64,000 nucleotides of DNA from Parageobacillus sp. KH3-4 (GTDB lineage: Bacteria > Bacillota > Bacilli > Bacillales > Anoxybacillaceae): contig NZ_AP025627.1 of the NCBI RefSeq assembly GCF_022846435.1, positions 158,001-222,000 of the forward strand. The letters are read 5' to 3'. Within the stretch, counting starts at the first letter, position 1. The number at the start of each line of letters is the position of its first letter. The position numbers were made by a program, and so were the translations under genes. The notes below the pieces were generated by a model. The model had not been told where the DNA came from. It did no database searches and saw only the letters and a program-made list of their open reading frames with translations. Of the stretch, positions 17,040 through 27,250 are shown in pieces.

Positions 17040-19112
17040 ATGAATAAATTTATTAGACCAATATCACTTTATAAAAAAATTCTTTCTAGAAATCCATTTA
17101 TATTATTAATGTTAGCTATTTCTATTTTTTATGTTTGTATACTTTTCTATTCGTATATTTTAGATGACCGTTATTTTCATCCCGGGAGTGCACTGACTTT
17201 GTCTAGTTTTTTTATTCAATGTGGTATTTTTACTTTTGGTCTTTTAGGGATTTACCTAGATAGAAATCATAAGAAACATGAATTTATTCTTTATAGGAAT
17301 ACAGTTTATCTATATTTAGGGAAAATAAGTTTTATCAGCTTAGTCATTATTACTTTTTGTTCATTCCTAGCGATTTTGTTTTTTATCTTGATAAGGATTA
17401 AAGGATTGACTGTCAGTCCTTTCTATATTGATAGCTTTATGTATATTTTAGTTTATTGGGTAGTAGTATTCTTAATTGCATTTCTTATCGGCATCATTCT
17501 TTCAATGCTTATACCCAGCTTAATAGTCTATTTTATTTCAATATTCATTTGTTTTTTTATTGGTCCTGTTAACTACAGACTGCTCGATAACAGAATAGCA
17601 GAGCTGCTTAATTTAGGCCAAAGAGAGAATGACCAATTCTATCATCCTTTATATGGATACTTAATTGAGAATGAGGAAATTTCCAAAAGATTGTTTATTC
17701 TATGTTTCTTAATTGTTATTTTTTTATTAATTCAACTTTATCATCATAAAAAAATGTATAAAGCTATCGTAATCCCACTACTATTTAGTTTAGGGTTCAC
17801 GGTTGTTACGTCTCATCAATTTCTAATAAACAATCAACACGAACAAAAGATTAATCTTGGGCTTGATCCGAATGGGGAAGTTATTAAAGACTATAGGTTC
17901 TATGAATCACATGTAAATGCGAATATAAAGAAGTTAAATAATCAAAGGGAATATTTTACTCCATTAAATTATAAAATTAGGTTTAATACAGATAAAGGTT
18001 TTTTACAGTCAAAGGTGAGCATCAAATTTCAGATTGAAAAAGTAAAAGAAGAGTTAAAAATTAATCTTTACCATGGATTTAGAATTAACACTATTACCTT
18101 AAATAATACAAAAGTTAACTTCACAAGAAAAGGAGATATTATAAGTATACCAATTGATAAGCATAAAGACATAAACGAGTTAATGATTGATTATGAAGGA
18201 AAAAGTTCTCCTTTATTTTATGCAAATAGCAGGGCAATTTTTCTTCCAAGTAATTTTGCATGGATACCTTCTTTCAATTTAACTCCTTCCCTTCAAATTC
18301 ATGAAGGATATTTTCATCGGAATTATTCTCAGAATACTGGAAATGTAGAATACGAAATTGAATATTTAGGTAGTATGAAGATATTTACGAACCTCGATAA
18401 GAAGGACTCGAATACTTATCGAAAATCAACTACTGAAGGAGTCTCGATTATCTCTGGTGATATAATGGAAGTTAATTTGTCTAGCAGTACCATCTATATC
18501 GCTCGAACTTGGGAAAGAGGATTAAAGGAGTATAGTTCATTCCGTAAGTTTTTAAATAAAGTCGTACAAGAAGTAAATATGACTTTTAATAAGAAAATTG
18601 AAATTCCTAAAAAAATTTTTATCATACCTACGACTGGAATTTATGATGAAGCTTTCATCGAAGATATTTGGACATTTTCTGATCATTGGCTTATTGGTTA
18701 TCCTTTATATACTTCTTTTCATGATAAGTCTTTATTAAATAAGGAACACCTAATAAACTCTCTGGTACCTGCTCTGACTTGGAAGAACGATGGAATTTAT
18801 AGAGAGAATTTATTAATGGTGACTTTGTTTGATGCATGTTTTTCTAACTGGCTAGGGCATCAAATAGGATTTCATAATGACGACTATCTAAACTATACAT
18901 TAGACAGTCTTAGTTCGTATTACAAAAATCGAAAAGAAGTAACACAAGTTCTTTATAAGTTAAAAGCATTAAAAAAGGAAGAATTTAAACAAGTTGACAG
19001 AATATTTTTTACAAATTGGTATGACATGCTAAAAACAGAGCAAAACGATTGGATAGTATTGGAAGAACTTATTGACAAATATAATAATAATCACAAGAAA
19101 AGGGGGGAATAA
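17040..19112 (+). CDS. ABC-2-type permease fused to an inactive M1-peptidase-like ectodomain
   Basis: About 690 residues. The first 240 or so hold six or seven membrane helices typical of ABC-2 permeases. From about residue 270 a large outside domain resembles an M1 aminopeptidase: an N-terminal beta domain (PLNYKIRFNTDKGFLQSKVS; LKINLYHGFRINTITLNN), then a segment where HLINSLVPALTWKND (from His570) stands in place of the HExxH...W zinc motif. The catalytic motif is absent, so the domain probably binds rather than cuts a peptide. ATG 17040 is preferred over 17031, which abuts the AAAGGG site. It works with the ATPase and the small permease downstream. Confidence 0.75.
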   Translation: MNKFIRPISLYKKILSRNPFILLMLAISIFYVCILFYSYILDDRYFHPGSALTLSSFFIQCGIFTFGLLGIYLDRNHKKHEFILYRNTVYLYLGKISFISLVIITFCSFLAILFFILIRIKGLTVSPFYIDSFMYILVYWVVVFLIAFLIGIILSMLIPSLIVYFISIFICFFIGPVNYRLLDNRIAELLNLGQRENDQFYHPLYGYLIENEEISKRLFILCFLIVIFLLIQLYHHKKMYKAIVIPLLFSLGFTVVTSHQFLINNQHEQKINLGLDPNGEVIKDYRFYESHVNANIKKLNNQREYFTPLNYKIRFNTDKGFLQSKVSIKFQIEKVKEELKINLYHGFRINTITLNNTKVNFTRKGDIISIPIDKHKDINELMIDYEGKSSPLFYANSRAIFLPSNFAWIPSFNLTPSLQIHEGYFHRNYSQNTGNVEYEIEYLGSMKIFTNLDKKDSNTYRKSTTEGVSIISGDIMEVNLSSSTIYIARTWERGLKEYSSFRKFLNKVVQEVNMTFNKKIEIPKKIFIIPTTGIYDEAFIEDIWTFSDHWLIGYPLYTSFHDKSLLNKEHLINSLVPALTWKNDGIYRENLLMVTLFDACFSNWLGHQIGFHNDDYLNYTLDSLSSYYKNRKEVTQVLYKLKALKKEEFKQVDRIFFTNWYDMLKTEQNDWIVLEELIDKYNNNHKKRGE

Positions 19113-19113
19113 A

Positions 19114-19953
19114 TTGTTAGAAATTATCAATCTTAGTAAATGGAAGCGAAGACGTAAAATTTTAGATGATATCAATTTAAAGATTCCTAAAGGTATTTAT
19201 GGTATTACAGGTCCAAATGGTGCTGGGAAGACAACTCTTTTGAGTATTCTTGCTTCGGCCGATACATTCTCTTCAGGCGAGATTAAATATAATGGTGTTT
19301 CAGCAAATAAGGATAGACTGAGAAATCTAGTAGGGTATTTACCTCAGCATTTTTCAATGTACAGTCAGTTAACTGTTCTCGAAGCTTTGAAACATCTAAG
19401 TTTTTTAAAAGGCGTTAGATATTCTACTAAGGAACTGATCCATGTATTAAGTAAAGTAAATCTGGATCAGCATATAAACCAAAGAATCGCTCATATTTCC
19501 GGAGGGATGTTAAGAAGACTAGGAATAGCTCAAGCCATTTTAGGTGATCCAGAAATATTAATTATCGATGAACCAACTAGTGGTTTAGACGTTGAGGAGA
19601 AGATTCGTTTTAGAAATTTAATAAAGAGTTTGGTTGATGATAGAACTATTATATTATCTTCCCATGATTTAAATGAATTGGAATCTGTAAGTGATCATTT
19701 TGCCATTTTAAAAGATGGTAAAATTCTTTTGCATGGTGATTTAAAAGGGATAATGAAAGCAAAACCAAATGTTTTATTAGTTAGGGTAAAAAGTGAAGAG
19801 TTAAATGATTACTTTGAGAAATATCAGGTTACTTCTTTTAAAAAAATAAATGCAACAAGCTTTGAGTTAAGGGTGCTAACTGATGAATCATTAGATGGCG
19901 GCGTAGCAGTTACTCCAACTCTAGAGGAATGTTATATATCAATCATTAGTTAA
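19114..19953 (+). CDS. ABC transporter ATP-binding protein
   Basis: 279 residues with all ABC motifs: Walker A GPNGAGKTT (from Gly33), signature ISGGMLRRLGIAQA, Walker B ILIIDEPTSGLD and H-loop SSHD. A C-terminal extension of about 60 residues is typical of ABC-2 exporters of the bacitracin/lantibiotic-immunity type. The TTG start at 19114 follows AGGGGGG and lies one base after the stop of the permease. It powers the two neighbouring permeases. Confidence 0.92.
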   Translation: MLEIINLSKWKRRRKILDDINLKIPKGIYGITGPNGAGKTTLLSILASADTFSSGEIKYNGVSANKDRLRNLVGYLPQHFSMYSQLTVLEALKHLSFLKGVRYSTKELIHVLSKVNLDQHINQRIAHISGGMLRRLGIAQAILGDPEILIIDEPTSGLDVEEKIRFRNLIKSLVDDRTIILSSHDLNELESVSDHFAILKDGKILLHGDLKGIMKAKPNVLLVRVKSEELNDYFEKYQVTSFKKINATSFELRVLTDESLDGGVAVTPTLEECYISIIS

Positions 19954-19972
19954 AAAATTGGGTGGTGATTAT

Positions 19973-20599
19973 TTGTATATAATCAAGGTACTCTATATAA
20001 ATTGCCGAATTATGGGAAAGAATTTGCTAATACCTATTATATTCACAGTCTTAGTATGGTTGCATGCACTGATTACGAGTATAAATATGACTTTGATTGA
20101 GATTATCATCATACCTCTCTCTTGTTGGTGGCAGGTGTGGTTATTTAATGAGATATTTCAACAGTCTAACATTATTCTTTTTCGTAGTTATCCAAAAAAA
20201 CTAATTAAATATATTTCGAAAAACTATTTCATTAACATGTTTCTTTATATTGTATTTATTGCGCTATTATTTTATCCGATTCTGGCTGAAAAGCAGTGGA
20301 TAAACTTTTCCATTCAAGTAATACCACAAGTTATTTTTCTTAACGGTATGGTTCTTCTTGTTCATGCTATCTTTGGAAACCTAGAGCTAACTTTGTTGAC
20401 TCCTTTTTTATATTTATCAGCTGCTTTATTAGGTATATTAGACTTAATACGCGTTCACAAAATATTCTTTTTTACTAATAACTCTTTATCTGCTATACAT
20501 TTGGTAGATAAGTCATTTATAACTTTGATGTATGGAATATCAATAACCATCTTAGCTTTTTTAACTATAAACAAAAAGTTGTCGTTGGAAAAATTTTAG
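19973..20599 (+). CDS. ABC transporter small permease subunit
   Basis: About 208 residues, almost entirely hydrophobic, with around six membrane helices and no soluble domain. The TTG start at 19973 sits behind GGGTGGTG. It lies 19 bases after the ATPase gene and probably forms the transporter with it and the 690-residue permease. The substrate is unknown; the linked Cys-rich PLA2-like product or a peptide antibiotic is the natural guess. Confidence 0.7.
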   Translation: MYIIKVLYINCRIMGKNLLIPIIFTVLVWLHALITSINMTLIEIIIIPLSCWWQVWLFNEIFQQSNIILFRSYPKKLIKYISKNYFINMFLYIVFIALLFYPILAEKQWINFSIQVIPQVIFLNGMVLLVHAIFGNLELTLLTPFLYLSAALLGILDLIRVHKIFFFTNNSLSAIHLVDKSFITLMYGISITILAFLTINKKLSLEKF

Positions 20600-20944
20600 A
20601 TTGTAAGAACACATGGTTTATGCGTCTTGGCTATTTTTTGGCTAATATTGTCTAAAATCTCTATCTTTTCAGACGTGATTTTTACCGAAATGACTCGCCG
20701 CGCAATATTGTGGGGAACAAAAGAACATGAACCGGCGGAGCGTGTCTTTTTTAGAGAGAACATAGTTGTTTTTCTTCTATCCTTTCTATTAGCTGCATAC
20801 GTATAGTGAAAAAGCAACTGGAAGTCAGAAACAATGACGAGCGTACGCTGTCAAGGCCGATTATTTTCTGGCTCTTACGTATATTTGGTGAATGCCTTCC
20901 TATCATCCCTGTTGGAGATTTTTATTGTTTTATTAAAATAATAA
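20600..20944. other. No intact gene; unresolved remnant
   Basis: Reading frames on both strands are short and overlapping. The stretch bridges the toxin/transporter cluster and the ISL3 relic. I see no recognisable product. Confidence 0.3.
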
Positions 20945-22511
20945 TTAAAGTCTATAGAGAACCCTTTTTTCTAACAAGTCTAATCCAGCACGGCCATACA
21001 TCATTCGTTTAATGGTTTTTAACCGGTTTATTTGTCCTTCTAGTACCCGATTGCTGTATGGGAGAAGAAAAGCGTGTTTTACTGCCTGCAAATCGCTTCG
21101 CAAGCGTTTCGCATAAGAATAAAATGGCTGTTTTGAATCTGAAAGCTGACCACGCAGCCAAACAAGAAAACGGTCATAATCTCTTTGATCCACGACCTCC
21201 CGATATTCTTGCACCACTTCATAGACAGGACGGACAACTGGATACCTTTTTAGGCATTGTTCCAGATTCATTTTCTCTTTTTCTGAAAGTCGATGATACG
21301 GCGACCATATCCAATAAGACAACTGTTTTCTTGTGATACGATGTTCCAACGTCGATGGATCATTCCTCTTCCGATTCCGTCGAATCGTTTCTATGGCGGT
21401 TCGCACCGCCGAAAACGTACCGGCATATCCTTCTTTGCGAAGAAGGGAATCGATGGATGAGACGGTTTGGCCTTTTGCTTCTAACTCGATGACACGGTCC
21501 AAAAATGGGGAAACCGGTGTTTTTCTTTTTCGCCGATGAATCAGTGGCGGGGTAGTCATCTGGAGATATTTTTTCACCGTTTTCCGATCCAGCTCATATT
21601 CCCTCGCAAGCCTAGAAATGTTCTTTCCTGATTGATGAGCTGTTTGGATTTCTTGAATGAGTGCCCATTTTTGTGCCTGACGCTGCTTTTTCCTTTTTTC
21701 TTCCTTGGTCATTTCGATTTCACGAACAAAGGGGTTAGGTTCACTCCATGTCATCAAAGAGGGAACGAGGGATAAAAGAAGGAAATCCAGTCTCTTCTTC
21801 GCATTCCCGATAAAATGCCACCGATCATATACATGAAGGATGGAAGGGTTGGCATTCGTAATCCCCTGACGAAATCCCGTAAATCCATCCCTGCTCATCA
21901 CTTGTACATGAGAATATGGTTTCAGCCATTCGGTCAGTGTTGGTGGCAGCCGATCAGGTAAAAGCGCAACAGGATGATGGTTGTCTAAGTCGCAAATGAT
22001 GGTTCCATACGTATGTCCTTTTCGAAAAGCAAAATCATCGACTCCAAGGAAAGGGAGACACCTCTACGGGAATAGGGGTTTTCCGAATGAGGGTTAACAA
22101 CGTATCATGACTGACAGGAAGATGGATCGATTGCGCCACCTTTTGTGCAGAGAGACAGCTGGTAGAAAAAGCAATTTGCTGTAAGGTGTGTTCTGCCCGA
22201 AGGGTACGGCGGCCATGCGGCGCCAGCCAATCATAACGCTCTGTAAACACTTTAACGGGACAAGCAGGAGAATCACAAAACCATTTTCGAGAAATAAGCA
22301 GAAGAGAAACAGGCTGATCGGCGATAGGAAGATCTTGAATCACGCGTGTATACCGACTATGCGGGCGGCAGGAAACATGATGACAGGCAGGACAGGGAGA
22401 AGACTCACGGATGCTTTTTACCGTTAAACGCAAACTATTACCGACATCAGATATATCCAGCAGTTCGATAGTTGAACTGAGAGGAGACCAAGAAAGGTGA
22501 GCCATCATCAT
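20945..22511 (-). pseudogene. ISL3-family transposase, frameshifted
   Basis: The N-terminal zinc-binding region (CPACHHVSCRPHSR, SPACPVKVFTERY) reads from 22511 to about 22040. One extra base in the CCCTTTCC tract then shifts the frame. The other frame continues FLGVDDFAFRKGHTYGTI (catalytic Asp), VMSRDGFTGF (Asp) and ends EGQINRLKTIKRMMYGRAG (Glu). A helix-turn-helix insert (ISRLAREYELDRKTVKKYL) lies in the middle. The family is clear. Transposition needs the frameshift corrected. Confidence 0.85.
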
Positions 22512-22567
22512 ACACTCCTTTTCTTTTTATTATATCAGTGTAGTTAATAGAAAGTCATCTCCCCAAA

Positions 22568-23378
<811 letters not shown>

Positions 23379-23382
<4 letters not shown>

Positions 23383-24555
23383 GAGCTTTCCCCTCGCAGG
23401 AATGCGTCATAAACGGACAATGGACGAGTATCCACTTCCACCGAAACAGGCGAAATGGTGACGGCCATTTCCGCCTGTTTCTTTTTTATTTTTTCGGCAA
23501 ATGCCATTACTTTTTTCTGTTGGTTCAAGCTAGAAATCTCCTTCCCTCGATAGTACAATCGAATATCGCCATTCAATCGCTTCTTCACCAGAATTTCTTT
23601 CCCCACATACTCTGGCGATAGAAGCCATTGTTCCCTTTATAGGAGAAACTGCCATCCCAATGCACTTTCCGATAGGAAAGATAGCTCGTATCGTAATCAT
23701 GGATGGGAAGAGGTTTGAGTGACTCCTCGGCCCAACGTTCTTGTGGAGGAATGCCGGTAGTGGCGTTTGGCTTCCGATTCGCCACTTGATCCAGCTAGCG
23801 ATGCAAAAGGAAATTTAATTCTTCGATGCTTTCAAACGATGTTCCTACATAGAAGTGATCCATGATATACTGAATGGCTCGTTCAACTTTTCCTTTTGTC
23901 TGGGCCCGGTAGGGCCGGCATACTTTTGGAATAAATCCGCAGTAATCCGCAAATTCGGAAAATCGCTTATTCCATTTCACGACTCCTTGTTCTCGCCCGT
24001 CTGTAACGGTCTTCATATTGTCCAATAACACCTTCTTCGGAACCCCGCCAAAGTACTGGAAACTTTGAATCAGGCATTCCATTAAGTGCTCCTGGTCCTG
24101 GCTGGTCGTAAATACCGCGTATTTCATCCGCGAATAGCCTAACGCAGCCACAAATAGCGATAACTTGAATTTTCTCCATTCAATCACGACCTCCCCAACT
24201 TCTTTCCAATCGACTTGCATTTGTTCGCCAGGAAGCGTTTCATAGCGAACGGTGTATTTCTTTTTCGCGGTCTCTCGGAAGGGCTGCATATAGTCCTTTA
24301 AGATCGTCCTTCCTCCTGTGTATCCCTGTTGTCGAATTTCGAAAAACAACTTTTCGCTATTAAATACCCCATCCTCTAACATTCGTTTTTGAAGATACGG
24401 TTTAAATGGATCTAACTTGCTTTTTCTTTGTTTTCGCTTGGATTTAGAAGGGGGATTGGGGGAGTGAATTATTTTCGGACAGTTTTTCGATCGATCCCCA
24501 ATTCCCTCGCAATATCGGAAATACTCATTCCCCTTTCATACATCTCTTTGATCAT
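23379..24555 (-). pseudogene. IS21-family transposase IstA, multiply frameshifted
   Basis: The N-terminal helix-turn-helix (MSISDIARELGIDRKTVRK) starts at 24555 and hits a stop. The integrase core continues in other frames with MQVDWKEVGEV (Asp), VLLDNMKTVTDGREQG (Asp) and TKGKVERAIQYIMDHF (Glu). The C-terminal part is spread over two more frames to 23379. At least three lesions are seen. Confidence 0.85.
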
Positions 24556-24620
24556 AAAAAATTACCCCTTCGTAATCACGAACCATAGCTCCTCTCATTG
24601 ACACTATGGTTCTATTGTAA

Positions 24621-24843
24621 GTGGGGAATTTTATTCCGGATTTATCATCGGCTGTAACAATATTGCGGCAGTGTTTTTATATTTTAGCAGAAAAATAGAG
24701 AATTTTAGTCTACCTATTTTGATTCTAATCCGATTGTGGATGTAGAGCAGATATTAAAAAGGAAAAGAAACTATATTTTTGAATCATCTTTTAAAAGTTG
24801 ATTTTTTTACAAAAAATTAAATTTTTAATATATTTTGAATATA
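24621..24843. other. AT-rich intergenic stretch
   Basis: Very AT-rich, with no reading frame. It separates the IS21 relic from the promoter of the next operon. Confidence 0.4.
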
Positions 24844-24872
24844 TTGACATTCAAAAATATCAGGGTTATATT
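24844..24872 (+). promoter_or_regulatory. Sigma-A promoter of the acyl-CoA dehydrogenase operon
   Basis: TTGACA at 24844-24849 and TATATT at 24867-24872 with a 17-base spacer, 45 bases before the start codon. Confidence 0.75.
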
Positions 24873-24917
24873 TAATTTGAATACAATATTCTGATAATAA
24901 TTAAGGAGGGGTTAGCA

Positions 24918-26102
24918 TTGAGTTTTGAATTAAATCAGGAAGGAGAGGAATTATTACACAAGATTCGGGATTTTTTTGAAAGGACTAACATTGAAAAAGA
25001 GTTACTCGAAAGTAATTCAGAAAAGTTTCCATGGCATATTAGACAGGAAGCTGGTAAGTTAAATCTAATAGGACTTGATGTTAACAAAGCAGATGGCGGC
25101 ATGGGAGTTTCTGCATTAACTATGGGGTATATTTACCATGAATGTGGGAAAATTAGCGTAAATACTAGAGAGCTTTTTGGAGCTGGACATGGAAGGCTTA
25201 TTGCACAATATGGAAGCCTTGAACAAAAGAAAAAGTATTTACCTCCTCTTCTTAAAGGAGATTTGTTGGTTGGTGTCGGGCTTACAGAACCTGATTGTGG
25301 TTCAGATCTTGCCGCAACTGAAACTACAGCGGAACGGGTTGGTTCTAATTATATCTTGCGTGGTATCAAACAATGGGTTAGTAGAGTAGAAGAATCTGGG
25401 ATTTTTATTGTCTTTGCTCAAACAAAACCTGGCTCTGGAGTTAAAGGGTTAACACCTTTTATTGTTGAAATGGACAATCCAAATATTGAGAAATTTTTAA
25501 TTGAACCTATGGGCATGAAAGGTTGGTCTTACGGTGGCTTTAAACTGCATGACGTGGTTATACCTGTAGAAAATCGATTAGGTGAAGAAGGTGAAGGTTT
25601 TAAAATATTTAATGAACATTTTACTTATTGGCGAGTGTTAATGGGGATAATATGTCTCGGTGCAGCACAAAAAGCCATTGAACAAGCGATAGAATATGCT
25701 CAGAATCGTTTCGCTTTCGGTGGCCCAATAGGAAGATTCCAATCAGTTATGCATAAGATTTCTGATCATGCTACATTGATAGAAGCAGCTCGATTACTTT
25801 GTTTTAAAGCACTTGATTTAATAGATAAAGGAAAACCCGATGTAAAAGAAAGTGCAATGGCAAAGTGGCTTGGAACTACTGTTGCTTATCATGCTATTGA
25901 TGATGCAATGCAAATTCATGGTGCAAGAGGATATGTTCGGGAATATGGATTGGAACAAAGACTTAGAGACGTCAGAGGTTTGATGATTGCTGATGGAACA
26001 ACAGATACATTAAAATCACTTATAGGAAGAGAATTACTTGGGAAAGAAATTTATAACCATATGCTTGGCAGAGTACGAGAACCAAAAAGTGTAAATGTAT
26101 AA
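24918..26102 (+). CDS. Acyl-CoA dehydrogenase family protein
   Basis: 394 residues, a flavoprotein of the acyl-CoA dehydrogenase fold. It has the FAD/substrate motif LTEPDCGSD and the C-terminal helix bundle with QIHGARGYVREYGLEQRLRD. The usual catalytic YEGT block reads IADGTTDTLK, placing Asp359 where family members normally have the catalytic Glu. A shortened acid, or a different base on helix G as in isovaleryl-CoA dehydrogenase, is possible. TTG 24918 follows AAGGAGGGG. First gene of a three-gene operon in an AT-rich, IS-flanked segment; substrate unknown. Confidence 0.85.
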   Translation: MSFELNQEGEELLHKIRDFFERTNIEKELLESNSEKFPWHIRQEAGKLNLIGLDVNKADGGMGVSALTMGYIYHECGKISVNTRELFGAGHGRLIAQYGSLEQKKKYLPPLLKGDLLVGVGLTEPDCGSDLAATETTAERVGSNYILRGIKQWVSRVEESGIFIVFAQTKPGSGVKGLTPFIVEMDNPNIEKFLIEPMGMKGWSYGGFKLHDVVIPVENRLGEEGEGFKIFNEHFTYWRVLMGIICLGAAQKAIEQAIEYAQNRFAFGGPIGRFQSVMHKISDHATLIEAARLLCFKALDLIDKGKPDVKESAMAKWLGTTVAYHAIDDAMQIHGARGYVREYGLEQRLRDVRGLMIADGTTDTLKSLIGRELLGKEIYNHMLGRVREPKSVNV

Positions 26103-26131
26103 TTTTTATATAAAAATCAAAGGGGTATTTA

Positions 26132-27226
26132 GTGGTGAATAAATTAACCAATAATAATGATTTAGAAATATTGAAAACGGATATTAGTATGGTTGATGGA
26201 GAAAATGGTCGTCTAGTGTACAGAGGATTTTTGGCAACTGAATTGGCAAAAAATTATTCATTTGAAGAAGTAGCATATCTTTTATGGTATGGAGAACTTC
26301 CAGATAAAGAAAAATTAGCCCATTTCACTGAAAAACTTGCCTTACAAAGAGAAATACCTCTATTTATTAAAAGAATAATAGACATTATTCCAAACGAAGT
26401 GAATATGATGAGTGTATTAAGAATAGCTTTATCAGCCCTGGGCGAGTCAAATTATAATTGGCCGTTCAATCTAGATATGGCGATTTCCATTACTGCCAAA
26501 ATACCAACAATAATTGCTTATCGTTATCGACAATTGCAAAATAAAGAGCCAATTGAACCAGATTTATCACTAAGCCATACTGTTAATTATCTTTATATGT
26601 TAAAAGGCTCACAACCAAAAGATTTTGAAATAAAAGCACTAGAAACATATTTAATTTTAACACAAGAGCACGGAATGAACCCATCTACTTTTGCAGGTCG
26701 AATTGTTGCATCTACTCGTTCAGACTTGATTTCTGCTGTGACTGCTGCTATTAGTGCATTGAAGGGGCCTTTACATGGAGGGGCACCATCAAAGGTTACT
26801 GAAATGTTAGAGGAAATTGGAACAAAAGAAAATGCAGAAACTTGGCTTAGAAATGCAATAGAAAGAGGGGATAGATTGATGGGGTTCGGACATAGAATTT
26901 ATAAAACAAAGGATCCTCGTTCTGTTGTTCTAGGTCAAATAGTTTCAGAATTTTCCAAAGATACACCGTGGTTTGATTTAGCTACATATGTTGAAGAGAC
27001 AGCTATTCGGTTGCTAAAAGAATATAAGCCCAATTTAAAGATCTATACAAATGTAGAGTTTTATGCTGCTGCTGTAATGAAAGCTATAAATTTTGAAAAA
27101 CTATTGTATACACCTACGTTTGCAGTTAGTAGAGTTGTTGGTTGGTGTGCTCATTTTATAGATGCTATGGATAAACGGTTAATTTATCCTAGTACAATCT
27201 ATACGGGAAGGCTACCTATTTCATAA
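26132..27226 (+). CDS. Citrate synthase-like protein (CitA type)
   Basis: 364 residues, citrate/2-methylcitrate synthase fold, condensing an acyl-CoA with a 2-oxoacid. Catalytic His residues are in place: His180 (TQEHGMNPSTF), His215 (GPLHGGAPSKV), plus GFGHRIYKTKDPR. The catalytic Asp position reads NVEFYAAAV (Glu309); I recall the same Glu in B. subtilis CitA, the minor citrate synthase, which this protein resembles overall. It starts at GTG 26132 or 26135 behind AAAGGGG. Together with the acyl-CoA dehydrogenase it could act in a short acyl-CoA or methylcitrate-like pathway; that is inference. Confidence 0.85.
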   Translation: MVNKLTNNNDLEILKTDISMVDGENGRLVYRGFLATELAKNYSFEEVAYLLWYGELPDKEKLAHFTEKLALQREIPLFIKRIIDIIPNEVNMMSVLRIALSALGESNYNWPFNLDMAISITAKIPTIIAYRYRQLQNKEPIEPDLSLSHTVNYLYMLKGSQPKDFEIKALETYLILTQEHGMNPSTFAGRIVASTRSDLISAVTAAISALKGPLHGGAPSKVTEMLEEIGTKENAETWLRNAIERGDRLMGFGHRIYKTKDPRSVVLGQIVSEFSKDTPWFDLATYVEETAIRLLKEYKPNLKIYTNVEFYAAAVMKAINFEKLLYTPTFAVSRVVGWCAHFIDAMDKRLIYPSTIYTGRLPIS

Positions 27227-27250
27227 TTTATATAGTAGAGGAGCATTATC

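Noticed and set aside
20596-20817. A 73-codon minus-strand frame after the small permease
   Set aside because: It has no ribosome site, starts in sequence next to an IS relic, and has no recognisable features.
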